64,000 nt of DNA from Lactococcus protaetiae (GTDB lineage Bacteria; Bacillota; Bacilli; Lactobacillales; Streptococcaceae), in assembly GCF_006965445.1 (NCBI RefSeq), contig NZ_CP041356.1, forward strand, positions 2,232,001 to 2,296,000. The letters are read 5' to 3'. A program made the position numbers and the translations under genes. Positions 10,276 through 19,047 of the stretch are shown in pieces. A model generated the notes under the pieces. The model did not search any database and was not told where the DNA came from. It worked only from the letters and a program-made list of their open reading frames with translations. Numbering within the stretch: the first letter of the stretch is position 1; every line of letters starts with the position of its first letter.

Positions 10276-10731
10276 TCATACAGCAATTTGTTCATGTTCG
10301 TGTCTACAAGCACAAGTTCCCGTTGTTTCCAAGCAGTTACAGTGCTTAATATCTACAACCTCTTTAGCCTCAAGTGCTGCTTTCAGCAACTCAACATCTT
10401 GTGCAGTTAATGTTGACTTTTCAACCATATCTTTTAACACATTCACATGCTTTGTAGCACAAACTTTTTCCAAAAGCCCATCTGCCATAAGATTGATTGC
10501 TGTGCATTCTTCCATCAAAGGTCTATAAACAAACTTGCGACCTTCTTTCTCGGTACTCAACATTTCTTTTTTTACTAAGCGACCAAGCAAAGTTTTTACC
10601 GTTGCAATAGACCAATCTAGATCTTGCGGAATTTGTCTATAAATCTCATCGACCCTTGCTTCCTCCAAAGACCAAATCACACGCATCACAATCAATTCTG
10701 CATTGGATACATTAAATTCTACGTCATTCAT
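10276..10731 (-). CDS. copR: CopY/CopR-family copper-responsive repressor
   Basis: About 151 residues. The N-terminal winged helix of the BlaI/MecI/CopY type (MRVIWSLEEARVDEIYRQI, then TVKTLLGRLVKKEML) binds cop boxes. The C-terminus carries the metal-sensing cysteines as CNC-LETTGT-CAC, i.e. CxC-x6-CxC rather than the usual x4 spacing, followed by a His/Glu-rich tail. I chose the ATG at 10731 because AAAGGAG lies 9 nt before it; the upstream in-frame TTG lies within this ribosome site. Expressed with copZ from the cop-box promoter at 11016-11044, autoregulated. Confidence 0.93.
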   Translation of the reverse strand: MNDVEFNVSNAELIVMRVIWSLEEARVDEIYRQIPQDLDWSIATVKTLLGRLVKKEMLSTEKEGRKFVYRPLMEECTAINLMADGLLEKVCATKHVNVLKDMVEKSTLTAQDVELLKAALEAKEVVDIKHCNCLETTGTCACRHEHEQIAV

Positions 10732-11015
10732 TTTGGCTCTCCTTTCCTGCAAAAGCTGAGTTCAACTCTATTATTTTATATTCTACTAAATTTCTTTACC
10801 TTTGATAAAAATTCAAAAATAATGAATCACTTGATGTTAAGTCTATCATTTTAGAGTCAATTTATATAAAATATAGCCCCAAATCAACAGTGAATCAAAA
10901 ACTTTAATAACCATACTATCCTAGCTTCAGTCACTAATAATATAATCCTATAGGATATTTAAAGCAGAACTAGTATAAAAATTGAACTCAATTCTATTTT
11001 CATTTTTATAGTACA

Positions 11016-11044
11016 AGTTTACAATTGTAAACAAAAAAAGTCAA
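11016..11044 (-). promoter_or_regulatory. copR-copZ promoter with cop box
   Basis: TTGACT (11039-11044), 17-bp spacer, TAAACT (11016-11021), with the cop box TACAATTGTA at 11020-11029. Same layout as the copA promoter. The start is about 280 nt upstream of copR, an unusually long leader that contains a possible 14-codon peptide starting just after the promoter (MKIELSSIFILVLL) but no obvious ribosome site for it. Confidence 0.82.
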
Positions 11045-11234
11045 GTAATATCGCTCATTATCAATAAAATCAATATCACCTATTCATTCCAGCAACAACT
11101 CGACATCCACTATGCTCACTCAAAACTAGTGTGAGTAGATTTCAAAGTAGGACCAATATGCATATCGAATTTGATTCCTCTAACTCATATAACAAAAAAT
11201 TTCCTATTAGTTAAACCAATCTATCCAAAACTGA

Positions 11235-12110
11235 TTAATTCTTATCTTCCCCAAAAATTTCTTCCATGATTCGTCTTCCTGTTGGAGTTTGGGCTAAGCC
11301 TCCTTCCGCGGTCTCACGAAAAGCAGCTGGTAAAGTGCGTCCCACATTATACATCGTATTAACAACCTCATCCACTGGAATCACTGTTTTTACACCTGCT
11401 AAGGCCATATCAGCAGAAATCATAGCCTGAGAAGCACCCATCGCATTTCGATGCACACATGGTATCTCAACCAAACCAGCGACAGGGTCACAAATCAACC
11501 CTAGCATATTTTGCAATACCAAAGCAACAGCAAAGCCAGCCTGTTCAGCAGTCCCACCAGCAGCTAAAACTAAGGCAGCCGATGCCATCGCTGAAGCTGA
11601 ACCCACCTCAGCTTGACATCCACCCTCAGCTCCAGAAATAGTCGCATTATTTGCAATAGCCAATCCAAATGCACCTGCTGCAAATAAAAACTCAATCTGA
11701 TTTTCGTGTGTCAAAGAAAGTTTAGCCGTTGCAGCTGTTAGCACTCCAGGCAAACAACCTGCCGAACCTGCAGTTGGAGTCGCGCAAATTAACCCCATTT
11801 GTGCATTTACCTCATTTACCGCCACAGCATCTCTTGCCGCACCCAAGATAATATCACCTGACAAAGCTTTTCCCGAAAGGATGTATTCATTCATTAATTT
11901 TGCATCTCCCCCAGTCAAACCTGTTAAAGACTTTTCTCCAAGCAAACCTTTATCAACAGAATTAAGCATTGTCTCCAAATTTCGTTCCATCAGGTCCCAA
12001 ATCTGTTTGCGCTCTCTTCCCGTTTGCTCCATCTCTATGGCAATCATTAATTCTGTTACAGATGAGTATTTTTTAGAGTCCTCAATCAATTCTGCAATAT
12101 TTTTAAACAT
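11235..12110 (-). CDS. sdaAA: L-serine dehydratase, alpha subunit
   Basis: 291 residues, full length for the alpha chain of the two-subunit Fe-S L-serine dehydratase, which converts L-serine to pyruvate and ammonia in the cytoplasm. The cluster-binding cysteines are visible in CATPTAGSAGCLPG, GLICDPVAG and EIPCVHRN. It lies 56 bp downstream of sdaAB in the same orientation, an operon. Between 11045 and 11234 I see no further gene. Confidence 0.95.
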   Translation of the reverse strand: MFKNIAELIEDSKKYSSVTELMIAIEMEQTGRERKQIWDLMERNLETMLNSVDKGLLGEKSLTGLTGGDAKLMNEYILSGKALSGDIILGAARDAVAVNEVNAQMGLICATPTAGSAGCLPGVLTAATAKLSLTHENQIEFLFAAGAFGLAIANNATISGAEGGCQAEVGSASAMASAALVLAAGGTAEQAGFAVALVLQNMLGLICDPVAGLVEIPCVHRNAMGASQAMISADMALAGVKTVIPVDEVVNTMYNVGRTLPAAFRETAEGGLAQTPTGRRIMEEIFGEDKN

Positions 12111-12166
12111 CTCTATTTTTCCTTATCATTTACGCTATCTTCAATCACAAGCAACATCACAAACTA

Positions 12167-12838
12167 CTAGTTAAAAAAGTTCACGGCATGAAGACGTGGA
12201 ATAGACTTCATTTCTTCAATTACCTCTTCCACATTTGGCGTATCTACTTCAAGAATCATAATGGCTTTTTCACCTCTTGCTTCTCGCGTGACATTCATTT
12301 GAGCAATATTTATTCCGTGTTCAGAGAGAACACTTGATACTTTAGCAATCATCCCAGGTACATCTTCATGAATGACGACAAATGTAGGAACTCCTGCAGA
12401 AATTGCAATATCGAAGCCATTCAATTCTGTCACTTGGATCATCCCACCACCAATAGAAATCCCTGTTACTGTCATTGTTCGCTCACCTTTTTTAGCAATC
12501 AAACGAGCCGTATTAGGATGTTCTGCTCTATCTTCTGGATGAGGAACATAACTTACCTCCATCCCCTGTTCATAAGCAATCTGTGGCGCTTGAGGTAATC
12601 GCTCGTCGTCAGTGTCCATTCCCAAAACCCCAGCAACTAACGCAACATCTGTCCCATGTCCCCGATAGGTTTTAGCAAATGATTCATAGAGATGAATTTC
12701 TAATTTTTCGGGAAGCTCACCAAAAATGGAGCGCACAATCTTACCTATACGCGCTGCTCCTGCTGTATGTGAGCTGGAAGGTCCAATCATTACAGGTCCA
12801 ATAATATCAAAAACACTTTTATATCTAAAATTATCCAC
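12167..12838 (-). CDS. sdaAB: L-serine dehydratase, beta subunit
   Basis: About 223 residues. The catalytic-side motif DIIGPVMIGPSSSHTAGAARIG is at the N-terminus and an ACT regulatory domain (PGMIAKVSSVLSEHGINIAQMNV) is at the C-terminus. I prefer the GTG at 12838, which gives VDNFRYKSVFDIIG and has GGTGA upstream. The longer frame would begin with a TTG at 12868 lying inside the neighbouring mosaic repeat. First gene of the sdaAB-sdaAA operon; its upstream region appears to be replaced by the repeat. Confidence 0.9.
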   Translation of the reverse strand: MDNFRYKSVFDIIGPVMIGPSSSHTAGAARIGKIVRSIFGELPEKLEIHLYESFAKTYRGHGTDVALVAGVLGMDTDDERLPQAPQIAYEQGMEVSYVPHPEDRAEHPNTARLIAKKGERTMTVTGISIGGGMIQVTELNGFDIAISAGVPTFVVIHEDVPGMIAKVSSVLSEHGINIAQMNVTREARGEKAIMILEVDTPNVEEVIEEMKSIPRLHAVNFFN

Positions 12839-12861
12839 TTCATTCACCGTTTTCTGAATTT

Positions 12862-12990
12862 TTATCAAATCAAGTGCTTGCTAACACTCCCACCTCTTTA
12901 GGCGGGAGATGAAGCAGCACTAACTTTGAATTTCGTCCGACTAAATTCAGCGAGAGTCAAAACTCTCACTGAATAAGTCTTGGCTTTATC
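12862..12990 (+). repeat. Mosaic hairpin element abutting sdaAB
   Basis: About 130 bp with both common ends (TATCAAATCAAGTGCTTGC and AAGTCTTGGCTTTATC). It begins about 25 bp from the sdaAB start, so it is likely transcribed as, or drives, the sdaAB leader. Confidence 0.65.
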
Positions 12991-13030
12991 TCCAAATATC
13001 ATACCATAAATTTGAGTGATTTTCAGTCGT

Positions 13031-13056
13031 AGAAAAAACGACTCCGAGGAGCCGTT
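13031..13056 (-). terminator. Terminator of the NDH-2/DoxX fusion gene
   Basis: Stem AACGGCTCC / GGAGTCGTT followed by TTTTTT on the minus strand, about 20 bp after the stop codon. Confidence 0.8.
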
Positions 13057-13076
13057 TAAATCTAAAGATTACAAGA

Positions 13077-15119
13077 TTAACGTCCTTTGTAAATAGAACG
13101 TGATTTACCATACCATAACTGTCCAAGCCATTTTTGAAGCCATGGTTGAATCCATCTATCAAGACCAAATGCACGACCTGAACCATTCATCAGGGCAATC
13201 GCAACTGGAATATACCAAAGTGATACCCAAGTTAACATACCAGTTGTTGCAAACATCAAAGTCAAACCAGCTGTTGCTGCAGAAGCAATAAATGTGAAAG
13301 CACCTGCAATGATAGCTAAGGCAAGAAGCAACTCAACAATCGACATGATCCGTTGCAGCCAAAGCGCTACTTCGTAATTTGGTACGAAGACTTTCATGAT
13401 AGGTTGCATCCAGTGAGGCACACCTGCTGTTGTTGTTTTTGGCATTGTACCGTATTCGTAAGTCAAGCCCCAAACATGTTTAACACCATTTGCATCTGTT
13501 GTAGTACGGAAAATACTATCCCAGAACCCAACATGTTGTGCTGCTGCATGAGTAGCTCCACTACCACCAGCTGCTGTAGTTGCTCCGGCCGCTGCATCTG
13601 CTACTGCTTTAGTTGTTGAGCTGGCAGCAGAACTTGTAGCTCCAGCTGCTGCATCTGCTGCTTTTGCAACAGGCTTTTCAAGCCAACCACCGTTTGATTT
13701 CAAGAATGTGGAAATTTTTACAGTATTTCCCATCCATGATTGTTCAGAATTACCGAATACTTTTGGTACAGCATCAAGCAACCAAATCAAACCGTAGAAC
13801 AAACGAAGTGGAAGTGACCAAAGGACATTACCACGACGTGAAGCGTGACCACGCATAAAGTTACGGTTATCTTCTGTACGGAAAACCTCATTCAAAGCAT
13901 AACGCCAGAAATAGTGAGCAGAACGAAGTTGCAATGTATAGATGAAATAAACGATGTTTTTCATCAACATTGCCCAAAAGCCTGTCAAACGAGCATTCCC
14001 AATTTTAGCAACACCCCAAGCTGAACCAACAGAAACCATTGTTCCTTGATACTTGCTTGTATGTTTTTGTTTGCTTGTACCATTGATATCAGCAATAATA
14101 TTTTTAGCTGCTGTACCTGCTGTTTGTTCTGCAGCTTCAACAATTTGTGGTGTAGGACGACCTGTATCTGGTTCAATATATCCTGACACGTCACCAGCAA
14201 CGAAAATGCCTTGTCCTTCAAAACCAACTGCCTCCATGAATTCATTGGCTTGAAGACGGTGACCGCGTTCTGTTTCATTTAGATTTGTTTTAGCTGCTGT
14301 ATTACCTTGAACACCCGTTGTCCAAATCAAAGTATGTGTTGGAATTTCTTTAGCGACTTTTTCTTCGTCACGTCCACCAACATTGACTTTGATATGGTCT
14401 TCTGCAACTTCAACAATGCCGTGATTTGTCAGTACGTGGACGTTTTTCTTTTCAAGGTAAGCATGAGCTTTATCGGCTTGTTTGCGGTCCAAAGTATTAA
14501 GAATAGTTGGCATCATTTCAACAACGTTGATTGTGATTTCTTCTTCAGGAATCTTCCAATCTGTTGAAACTTTTTTACGCCAGTCAATCAATTCGCCAGC
14601 CATTTCAATCCCAGTGAAGCCAGAACCTGCGACAGAAATAGTCAAGAGCGCACGACGTTTTTCATCATCAACTTCGGTAGAGCCATATTGTACAACTGTT
14701 TCCAATTGACGTTTAATTTTCATCGCATCTTCAAGTGACCAAAGTGTGAAGCCATGTTCTTTGACTCCTGGTACACCAAAGTCATTTGGTTCTCCACCGA
14801 GGGCAACGATGACGTAGTCATATTCGTAGCTACCATGTTTTGTGATGACTTTTTTGTTTTCTTTGTCAAGGCTGACAACAGAATCTGTTACAATGCTAAC
14901 ATTCTTGCGTTTTCCTAAAAGTTTTTGGAAATCGTATTGAACTGTTGTAAAAGGCACACGCCCTGCCGCAACTTCATGAAGCTGTGTCATCGTAGTGTGA
15001 TAGCTATGCTTGTCAATCAAAGTGATGTTTGCAGTTGCCTTAAGCTTTTTAGAAAGCTCACGTGTTGCATGAACCCCAGCAACCCCACCACCGATGACTA
15101 CGATTTTTTTCTTAGTCAT
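13077..15119 (-). CDS. Type II NADH dehydrogenase fused to a DoxX-like membrane domain
   Basis: 680 residues. Residues 1 to about 390 are an NDH-2-type flavoprotein: the FAD motif VVIGGGVAGVHA at the start, an NAD site near VAGSGFTGIEMAGEL, and a second FAD motif FVAGDVSG. Two membrane segments, an Ala/Thr/Ser-rich linker (about 490-530) and a C-terminal four-helix DoxX-like domain ending GSGRAFGLDRWIQPWL follow. Plain NDH-2 enzymes stop near 400 residues, so this is a fusion. It resembles one of the L. lactis noxA/noxB pair that feeds electrons from NADH to menaquinone. Own promoter at 15167-15195. Confidence 0.88.
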   Translation of the reverse strand: MTKKKIVVIGGGVAGVHATRELSKKLKATANITLIDKHSYHTTMTQLHEVAAGRVPFTTVQYDFQKLLGKRKNVSIVTDSVVSLDKENKKVITKHGSYEYDYVIVALGGEPNDFGVPGVKEHGFTLWSLEDAMKIKRQLETVVQYGSTEVDDEKRRALLTISVAGSGFTGIEMAGELIDWRKKVSTDWKIPEEEITINVVEMMPTILNTLDRKQADKAHAYLEKKNVHVLTNHGIVEVAEDHIKVNVGGRDEEKVAKEIPTHTLIWTTGVQGNTAAKTNLNETERGHRLQANEFMEAVGFEGQGIFVAGDVSGYIEPDTGRPTPQIVEAAEQTAGTAAKNIIADINGTSKQKHTSKYQGTMVSVGSAWGVAKIGNARLTGFWAMLMKNIVYFIYTLQLRSAHYFWRYALNEVFRTEDNRNFMRGHASRRGNVLWSLPLRLFYGLIWLLDAVPKVFGNSEQSWMGNTVKISTFLKSNGGWLEKPVAKAADAAAGATSSAASSTTKAVADAAAGATTAAGGSGATHAAAQHVGFWDSIFRTTTDANGVKHVWGLTYEYGTMPKTTTAGVPHWMQPIMKVFVPNYEVALWLQRIMSIVELLLALAIIAGAFTFIASAATAGLTLMFATTGMLTWVSLWYIPVAIALMNGSGRAFGLDRWIQPWLQKWLGQLWYGKSRSIYKGR

Positions 15120-15166
15120 TTTAAAATCAGTCTCCTAATAGTGATATAATAATAATGTCAGAAACT

Positions 15167-15195
15167 ATTATATCCTTTTTATAACAATTTGTAAA
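15167..15195 (-). promoter_or_regulatory. Promoter of the NDH-2/DoxX fusion gene
   Basis: TTTACA (15190-15195), 17-bp spacer, TATAAT (15167-15172), followed by a ribosome site TAGGAGAC before the ATG at 15119. Confidence 0.7.
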
Positions 15196-15209
15196 CTATT
15201 ACACAAGAA

Positions 15210-15247
15210 AAATCTTCTAATAAATCTAATTAGAAGATTTTTTATTT
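15210..15247 (-). terminator. Terminator between the two NDH-2 genes
   Basis: Stem AAATCTTCTAAT / ATTAGAAGATTT with T residues on either side; ends the upstream NDH-2 transcript, so the two genes are separate units. Confidence 0.75.
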
Positions 15248-15285
15248 TTATTCGTATTTACCTGATTTTTTGTGAGTTTAAAAGA

Positions 15286-16545
15286 TTAAACTGTTCCTTT
15301 ATGGAAGAGCTGGTCATTGATGTATTTAAAGAAATAGTGACCTGAATGAATTTCAAAAGTATAAACGAGGTAAACCATGTGTTTCATAAATGTCGCAGAG
15401 AAACCACTTAATTTTGATTTCCCAACTGTTCCGACAGCGTAATTTGAACCGATTGATACTAAGGTTCCTCGATAATTTCCTTCAAATCTCGCTTTCTCTC
15501 CGCCTTTGATCGCTGCAATAATATTTTTTGCTGCTGTACTTCCTGTTTGCTCTGCTGCTTCTGCAATCTGCGGTGTTGGTCGTCCATTTTCTGGAACGAT
15601 GTATCCTGATACATCTCCTGCCACATAAATTCCATGATTTTCATCGCCTATGGCTTCCATAAACTCGTTGGCTTGAAGTCGATGTCCACGTTCTGTTTCA
15701 GCTAATTTACAACCTTCTGCTTCCGTATTTCCTTGAACACCTGTCGTCCAGATGAGCGTGTACCCTGCAATTTCTTTAGTTACTTTTTCCTCATCACGTC
15801 CACCAACACTGACTGTGATATAGTTTTCTGCAACAGCTGTAATCCCATGATTTACAAGAACATTGATGTTCTTATTTTGTAGATAAGCCAGTGCTTTGTC
15901 CGCTAGACTTCGATCCAAGATATTCATAATCGTCGGCATCATTTCTACAACATTAATCGTAAATTCTGATTCAGGAATGTCGTATTTTTTAGAAACTTTT
16001 TTACGCCAGTCAATCAATTCACCAGCCATCTCAATACCTGTAAATCCTGAACCTGCGATACTGAAAGTCAATAAAGCTTTACGTTTTTCTGGATTTGTTT
16101 CTGATTTTGCAGCTTCAACCATTTTTTTCAATTGAGCTTTAATTTTCAAAGCGTCTTCAAGTGACCAGAGCGTGAACCCGTGTTCTTTGACTCCTGACAC
16201 ACCAAAATCATTGGGTTCTCCACCCATGGATACGATAATGTAGTCATAGTCATAACTACCTTTGGCAGTGATTGCCTTTTTATTTGCTTTATCAAGTTCT
16301 ACAAGACTATCTTTAACTAATTTTACATTATCAAACTTCCCTATTGTTTTACTCAATTGGTATTGTACGGCATCTGGTTCAACACGGCTTGCTGCAACTT
16401 CGTGAAGCTGTGTCATTGATGTCTGAAAATCATGTTTGTCAATAACCGTAATTTCTACTTCATTTTTAAGTGTTTTTGCCAACAGACGCGTTGCTGATAT
16501 ACCAGCAAATCCTGCACCTACAACAACTATTTTCTTCTTAGCCAT
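15286..16545 (-). CDS. Type II NADH dehydrogenase (NAD(P)/FAD oxidoreductase)
   Basis: 419 residues, standard NDH-2 length. FAD motif VVVGAGFAGISA at residues 6-17, NAD-binding region around IAGSGFTGIEMAGEL, second FAD motif YVAGDVSG, and a C-terminal amphipathic or membrane segment (HMVYLVYTFEIHSGHYFFKY). Peripheral membrane enzyme oxidising NADH with quinone. It is closely similar along its length to the N-terminal part of the neighbouring fusion protein, indicating tandem duplication, and corresponds to the noxA/noxB pair described in lactococci. Which of the two names applies I cannot tell. Confidence 0.92.
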   Translation of the reverse strand: MAKKKIVVVGAGFAGISATRLLAKTLKNEVEITVIDKHDFQTSMTQLHEVAASRVEPDAVQYQLSKTIGKFDNVKLVKDSLVELDKANKKAITAKGSYDYDYIIVSMGGEPNDFGVSGVKEHGFTLWSLEDALKIKAQLKKMVEAAKSETNPEKRKALLTFSIAGSGFTGIEMAGELIDWRKKVSKKYDIPESEFTINVVEMMPTIMNILDRSLADKALAYLQNKNINVLVNHGITAVAENYITVSVGGRDEEKVTKEIAGYTLIWTTGVQGNTEAEGCKLAETERGHRLQANEFMEAIGDENHGIYVAGDVSGYIVPENGRPTPQIAEAAEQTGSTAAKNIIAAIKGGEKARFEGNYRGTLVSIGSNYAVGTVGKSKLSGFSATFMKHMVYLVYTFEIHSGHYFFKYINDQLFHKGTV

Positions 16546-16658
16546 TTTTATTTGGCCTCCTACTAATAATTAATAAAGTCAAAGATATTATACAATTTAT
16601 TGCTTAAAATATACACTTTGTTGTTTATAAATTTAGATTTCCAAAAAAGCTAGAAAAG

Positions 16659-16682
16659 AAAAAGCCGTATTGTCACGACTTT
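16659..16682 (-). terminator. Terminator of the 121-residue hypothetical gene
   Basis: Stem AAAGTCGT / ACGGCTTT (one G-T pair) followed by TTTTC on the minus strand, just beyond the stop at 16691. Confidence 0.6.
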
Positions 16683-16690
16683 TGTGTGTT

Positions 16691-17056
16691 TTACTCCTCT
16701 GAGTAATTTTGCATGACCTGACCTTCAGTTACACCAAAACATTTTGTAAAAGGAAGGATGTATTCAATATCCTCAATGTTTTTGTTCTTCATCACAGTGA
16801 TTCTACTCATACCTTGGTGGACTTCTACTGTAATTTTGTGATTATTGTCAATAAAGAAGTGAACATTATCACAAGCTCCATGATGAATACTTACTCCAAG
16901 GATTTTCCCATCATGCAGTTCACAGGTCTGAGCTCCGTGCAAATAACCGTCAACAATGAGCTTCATCACCGCACTTTCTACTTTAGGACTGGTGTTTGAA
17001 ATTTCTTCAATATGTGGATGGTCAGTTTCTGGTATTTCCATTCTTTTATGTCTCAT
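16691..17056 (-). CDS. Conserved-looking hypothetical protein, His/Cys containing
   Basis: About 121 residues from the ATG at 17056, chosen because AGGAGG precedes it by 6-8 nt. The protein is soluble, with a His-rich N-terminus (ETDHPHIEE) and a central ISIHHGACD-like stretch (GVSIHHGACDNVHF), which might bind metal. I do not recognise the family. It is a single-gene unit with its own terminator, upstream of an NDH-2 gene. A Fur-like sequence lies about 95 bp before the start. Confidence 0.75.
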   Translation of the reverse strand: MRHKRMEIPETDHPHIEEISNTSPKVESAVMKLIVDGYLHGAQTCELHDGKILGVSIHHGACDNVHFFIDNNHKITVEVHQGMSRITVMKNKNIEDIEYILPFTKCFGVTEGQVMQNYSEE

Positions 17057-17151
17057 GAAACACCTCCTCTCTCTTATTACTTCTATTTTATCAAGTTTTT
17101 TCATTAGAACAAAATGAGATACAAATTAATTTTTACTTATACGATTTTATA

Positions 17152-17167
17152 CTATGATTATCATTCA
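17152..17167 (-). promoter_or_regulatory. Fur-family box-like sequence (weak)
   Basis: ATGATTATCATT resembles half to two-thirds of a Fur/PerR-type inverted repeat and sits upstream of the hypothetical gene ending at 16691. Tentative. The rest of 17057-17440 shows no gene; it holds the divergent upstream regions. Confidence 0.3.
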
Positions 17168-17440
17168 ACAAATTGATATTGCTTTATAAACTTCTGAACG
17201 TAGGAACGTTTATCATTAGTTATTAGCTGATTGGAGTTTGTTCTACACCGTCATGATGATACTACGACGATAAATTCAATTCTAACTTCAAAAAATATCT
17301 TAGAGATTAAAAAGTATGAGTTTTATCTCTTAAGCTGAACTAATAGAATTTCGCTGATAAGTTTGATAAAATAAAGTTGAATTTTGAAAGTAAGGCTCAT
17401 TCAGTTGAATTTGCCCTCCTTACAATTTATAGGAGAAAAA

Positions 17441-17794
17441 ATGAAAATTACATTTGATGATAGTATTACCAAACATCTGTCAGAACTGACAGAATCGAAA
17501 ACTGGGGATTTTGTCTTAGATTTTGACCACACGTTGAGCACAGAAATGATTGATAGTTCCTGCTGCGGAATTACACGCTATCGCATTGTTTTAGTTGATA
17601 AAGGCGCTGTACCTGCTGTGTTTGACGTACGTATTGATTCTCCAATGGGTGAGTTTTTCTGTAAAAAATGGGGGATGATGTATTTTGACGAAGAAATGAA
17701 TGTTCGTTTAACTGCTAATCATTTGATTGAAATTATGGGACGAGGTGAACAAATTGCTCCTCATATCGAAATTATTGATTATCGGCAAAAATAA
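17441..17794 (+). CDS. Iron-sulfur cluster biosynthesis family protein (HesB-like)
   Basis: 117 residues from the ATG at 17441, preceded by TAGGAGAAAAA, so a longer in-frame extension is not needed. It shows the small HesB/IscA-like fold organisation seen in firmicute YneR-type proteins, including a CC pair (DSSCCGITRYRIV) but not the three conserved cysteines of classical A-type carriers. The N-terminal LSELTES comes from an in-frame CTGTCAGAACTGACAG palindrome at 17476-17491. Function in Fe-S assembly is a family-level inference. Confidence 0.72.
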   Translation: MKITFDDSITKHLSELTESKTGDFVLDFDHTLSTEMIDSSCCGITRYRIVLVDKGAVPAVFDVRIDSPMGEFFCKKWGMMYFDEEMNVRLTANHLIEIMGRGEQIAPHIEIIDYRQK

Positions 17795-17828
17795 TGCTGA
17801 CAGATTTCTGTCAGTATGCTGACAGAAT

Positions 17829-17857
17829 AAAAAGACTGATAAAATCAGTCTTTTTTT
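17829..17857. terminator. Bidirectional terminator
   Basis: Stem AAAGACTGAT / ATCAGTCTTT with T-run; lies between convergent genes, preceded by a CTGACAG palindrome at about 17799-17825. Confidence 0.8.
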
Positions 17858-17899
17858 ATCAAGGCAAATGTTTGATTTGAATTTCGCTTAGCTAAATCT

Positions 17900-18697
17900 C
17901 TATTTTATTTTCTCAAGAAAGTGAAGGACACTTTGATTAAATTTTTTGCTGTCTTCCAAATGCAAAATGTGTCCGCAGCCTTCAAATATTTGGACTTCTG
18001 AGTCGGGATTAGGTTGCAGGTCACGTGCTGCTTGGGCATGACTTGATGGAAATATTGGCGATTGACTTCCTGCAAAGAACAAATGTGGAATCGCCTCTTG
18101 AGTAAGCTCCGCCCGCCAATCTTGCAAAATAACATTTTGTAAAAGTGAGCGATAACGCTTGAAATCAAAGGGTTTCATCCCTTTACCTAACTCACGTTTT
18201 ATATCATCGGAAAGTGGCTTCTGCGTCAGTCTTGTTTTAGGGAAATCATCAATAAAAGTTCCTAATGTTTCTAAAGTTCTACCAGCTTTACCATCAAGCC
18301 AATCTTTTGATTTTAAAAAAGTTGGAGCTTGATCCTCTGTAATCACTGCTGACAGGTTTCTGTCAGTAAATAATTCTTCATATGCCATGATTGTCGCAGC
18401 ACCCATAGAATGACCAATTAAGACAACATCTGACAGCTGTAAATACTCTATTAATTCATACAAATCAGTTGCAATACGATGCAAAGTCATTCCAAAGTCA
18501 ACTTTTTGAGAATCCCCATGTGAACGATGGTCGTAAGTAATCACACGGTAACCAGCCGCTACAAAATCATCAATTTGACAAATCCAAGTAACCTCGCTTG
18601 ATGAATATCCACCAATTAAAATCAGCGCTTGGTTATTTTTATCTCCGTAATCATGAAAATTTATTTTCACATTATCATTGGTTATAAAAAAAGACAT
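17900..18697 (-). CDS. Alpha/beta-fold hydrolase
   Basis: 265 residues from the ATG at 18697 (ribosome site TAGGAGAAAAA). Nucleophile elbow GHSMGA (Ser about residue 91), oxyanion region LIGGYSS, and a C-terminal catalytic His in GCGHILH, with an acid in between. A soluble esterase- or lipase-like enzyme; substrate cannot be read from the sequence. The cap region contains LFTDRNLSAVITE, where LTD/LSAVIT is encoded by CTGACAG/CTGTCAG units at 18349-18368. Single gene sharing a terminator with its convergent neighbour. Confidence 0.85.
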   Translation of the reverse strand: MSFFITNDNVKINFHDYGDKNNQALILIGGYSSSEVTWICQIDDFVAAGYRVITYDHRSHGDSQKVDFGMTLHRIATDLYELIEYLQLSDVVLIGHSMGAATIMAYEELFTDRNLSAVITEDQAPTFLKSKDWLDGKAGRTLETLGTFIDDFPKTRLTQKPLSDDIKRELGKGMKPFDFKRYRSLLQNVILQDWRAELTQEAIPHLFFAGSQSPIFPSSHAQAARDLQPNPDSEVQIFEGCGHILHLEDSKKFNQSVLHFLEKIK

Positions 18698-18761
18698 TTT
18701 TTCTCCTATACTGCTATAAATCCTTTGCACATTCACTTGAAAGTTGTTGAATGAGCAAATG

Positions 18762-19010
18762 CTTTTAACTTAGCATCACTATCTCCGCTTCGCTACGCTG
18801 TCCATTCGCTCTAAATCGCTAAAGCGATAAGGCGAAATGGCAAGCTCTGCTTTCGTTCTACTAACATTGGTGGGGGAGAAAGAATCCTCCACCAATGAAG
18901 TAATCACTTCAACTTTCTCATTGTACCAAAAAATCTGGCAGTAGTGCGATTTCGACTAGTCGCTTTAGCGACTTAGCGAGAATCGACATTCGGAGCAATA
19001 GTGGAGATGA
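18762..19010 (+). repeat. Mosaic hairpin element
   Basis: Starts CTTTTAACTTAGCATCAC then TATCTCCGC, and contains TCGCTAAAGCGA, a GGTGGGGGA...CCTCCACC hairpin, GAAGTAATCACTTC and TAGTCGCTTTAGCGACT. It fills the gap between the hydrolase and the GH1 gene. Confidence 0.6.
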
Positions 19011-19047
19011 CAGATTTTTGATTTATGACTATGAAATACTCCTGCTT

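Noticed and set aside
10731-11016. 14-codon leader peptide gene before copR
   Set aside because: It begins shortly after the promoter but lacks a ribosome site and conserved features, so it is mentioned only as a possibility.
15165-15200. Third cop box upstream of the NDH-2 fusion gene
   Set aside because: The TGTAAA and ACAATTTGTAAAC sequence does not match TACAnnTGTA; TTTACA here is simply the -35 box.
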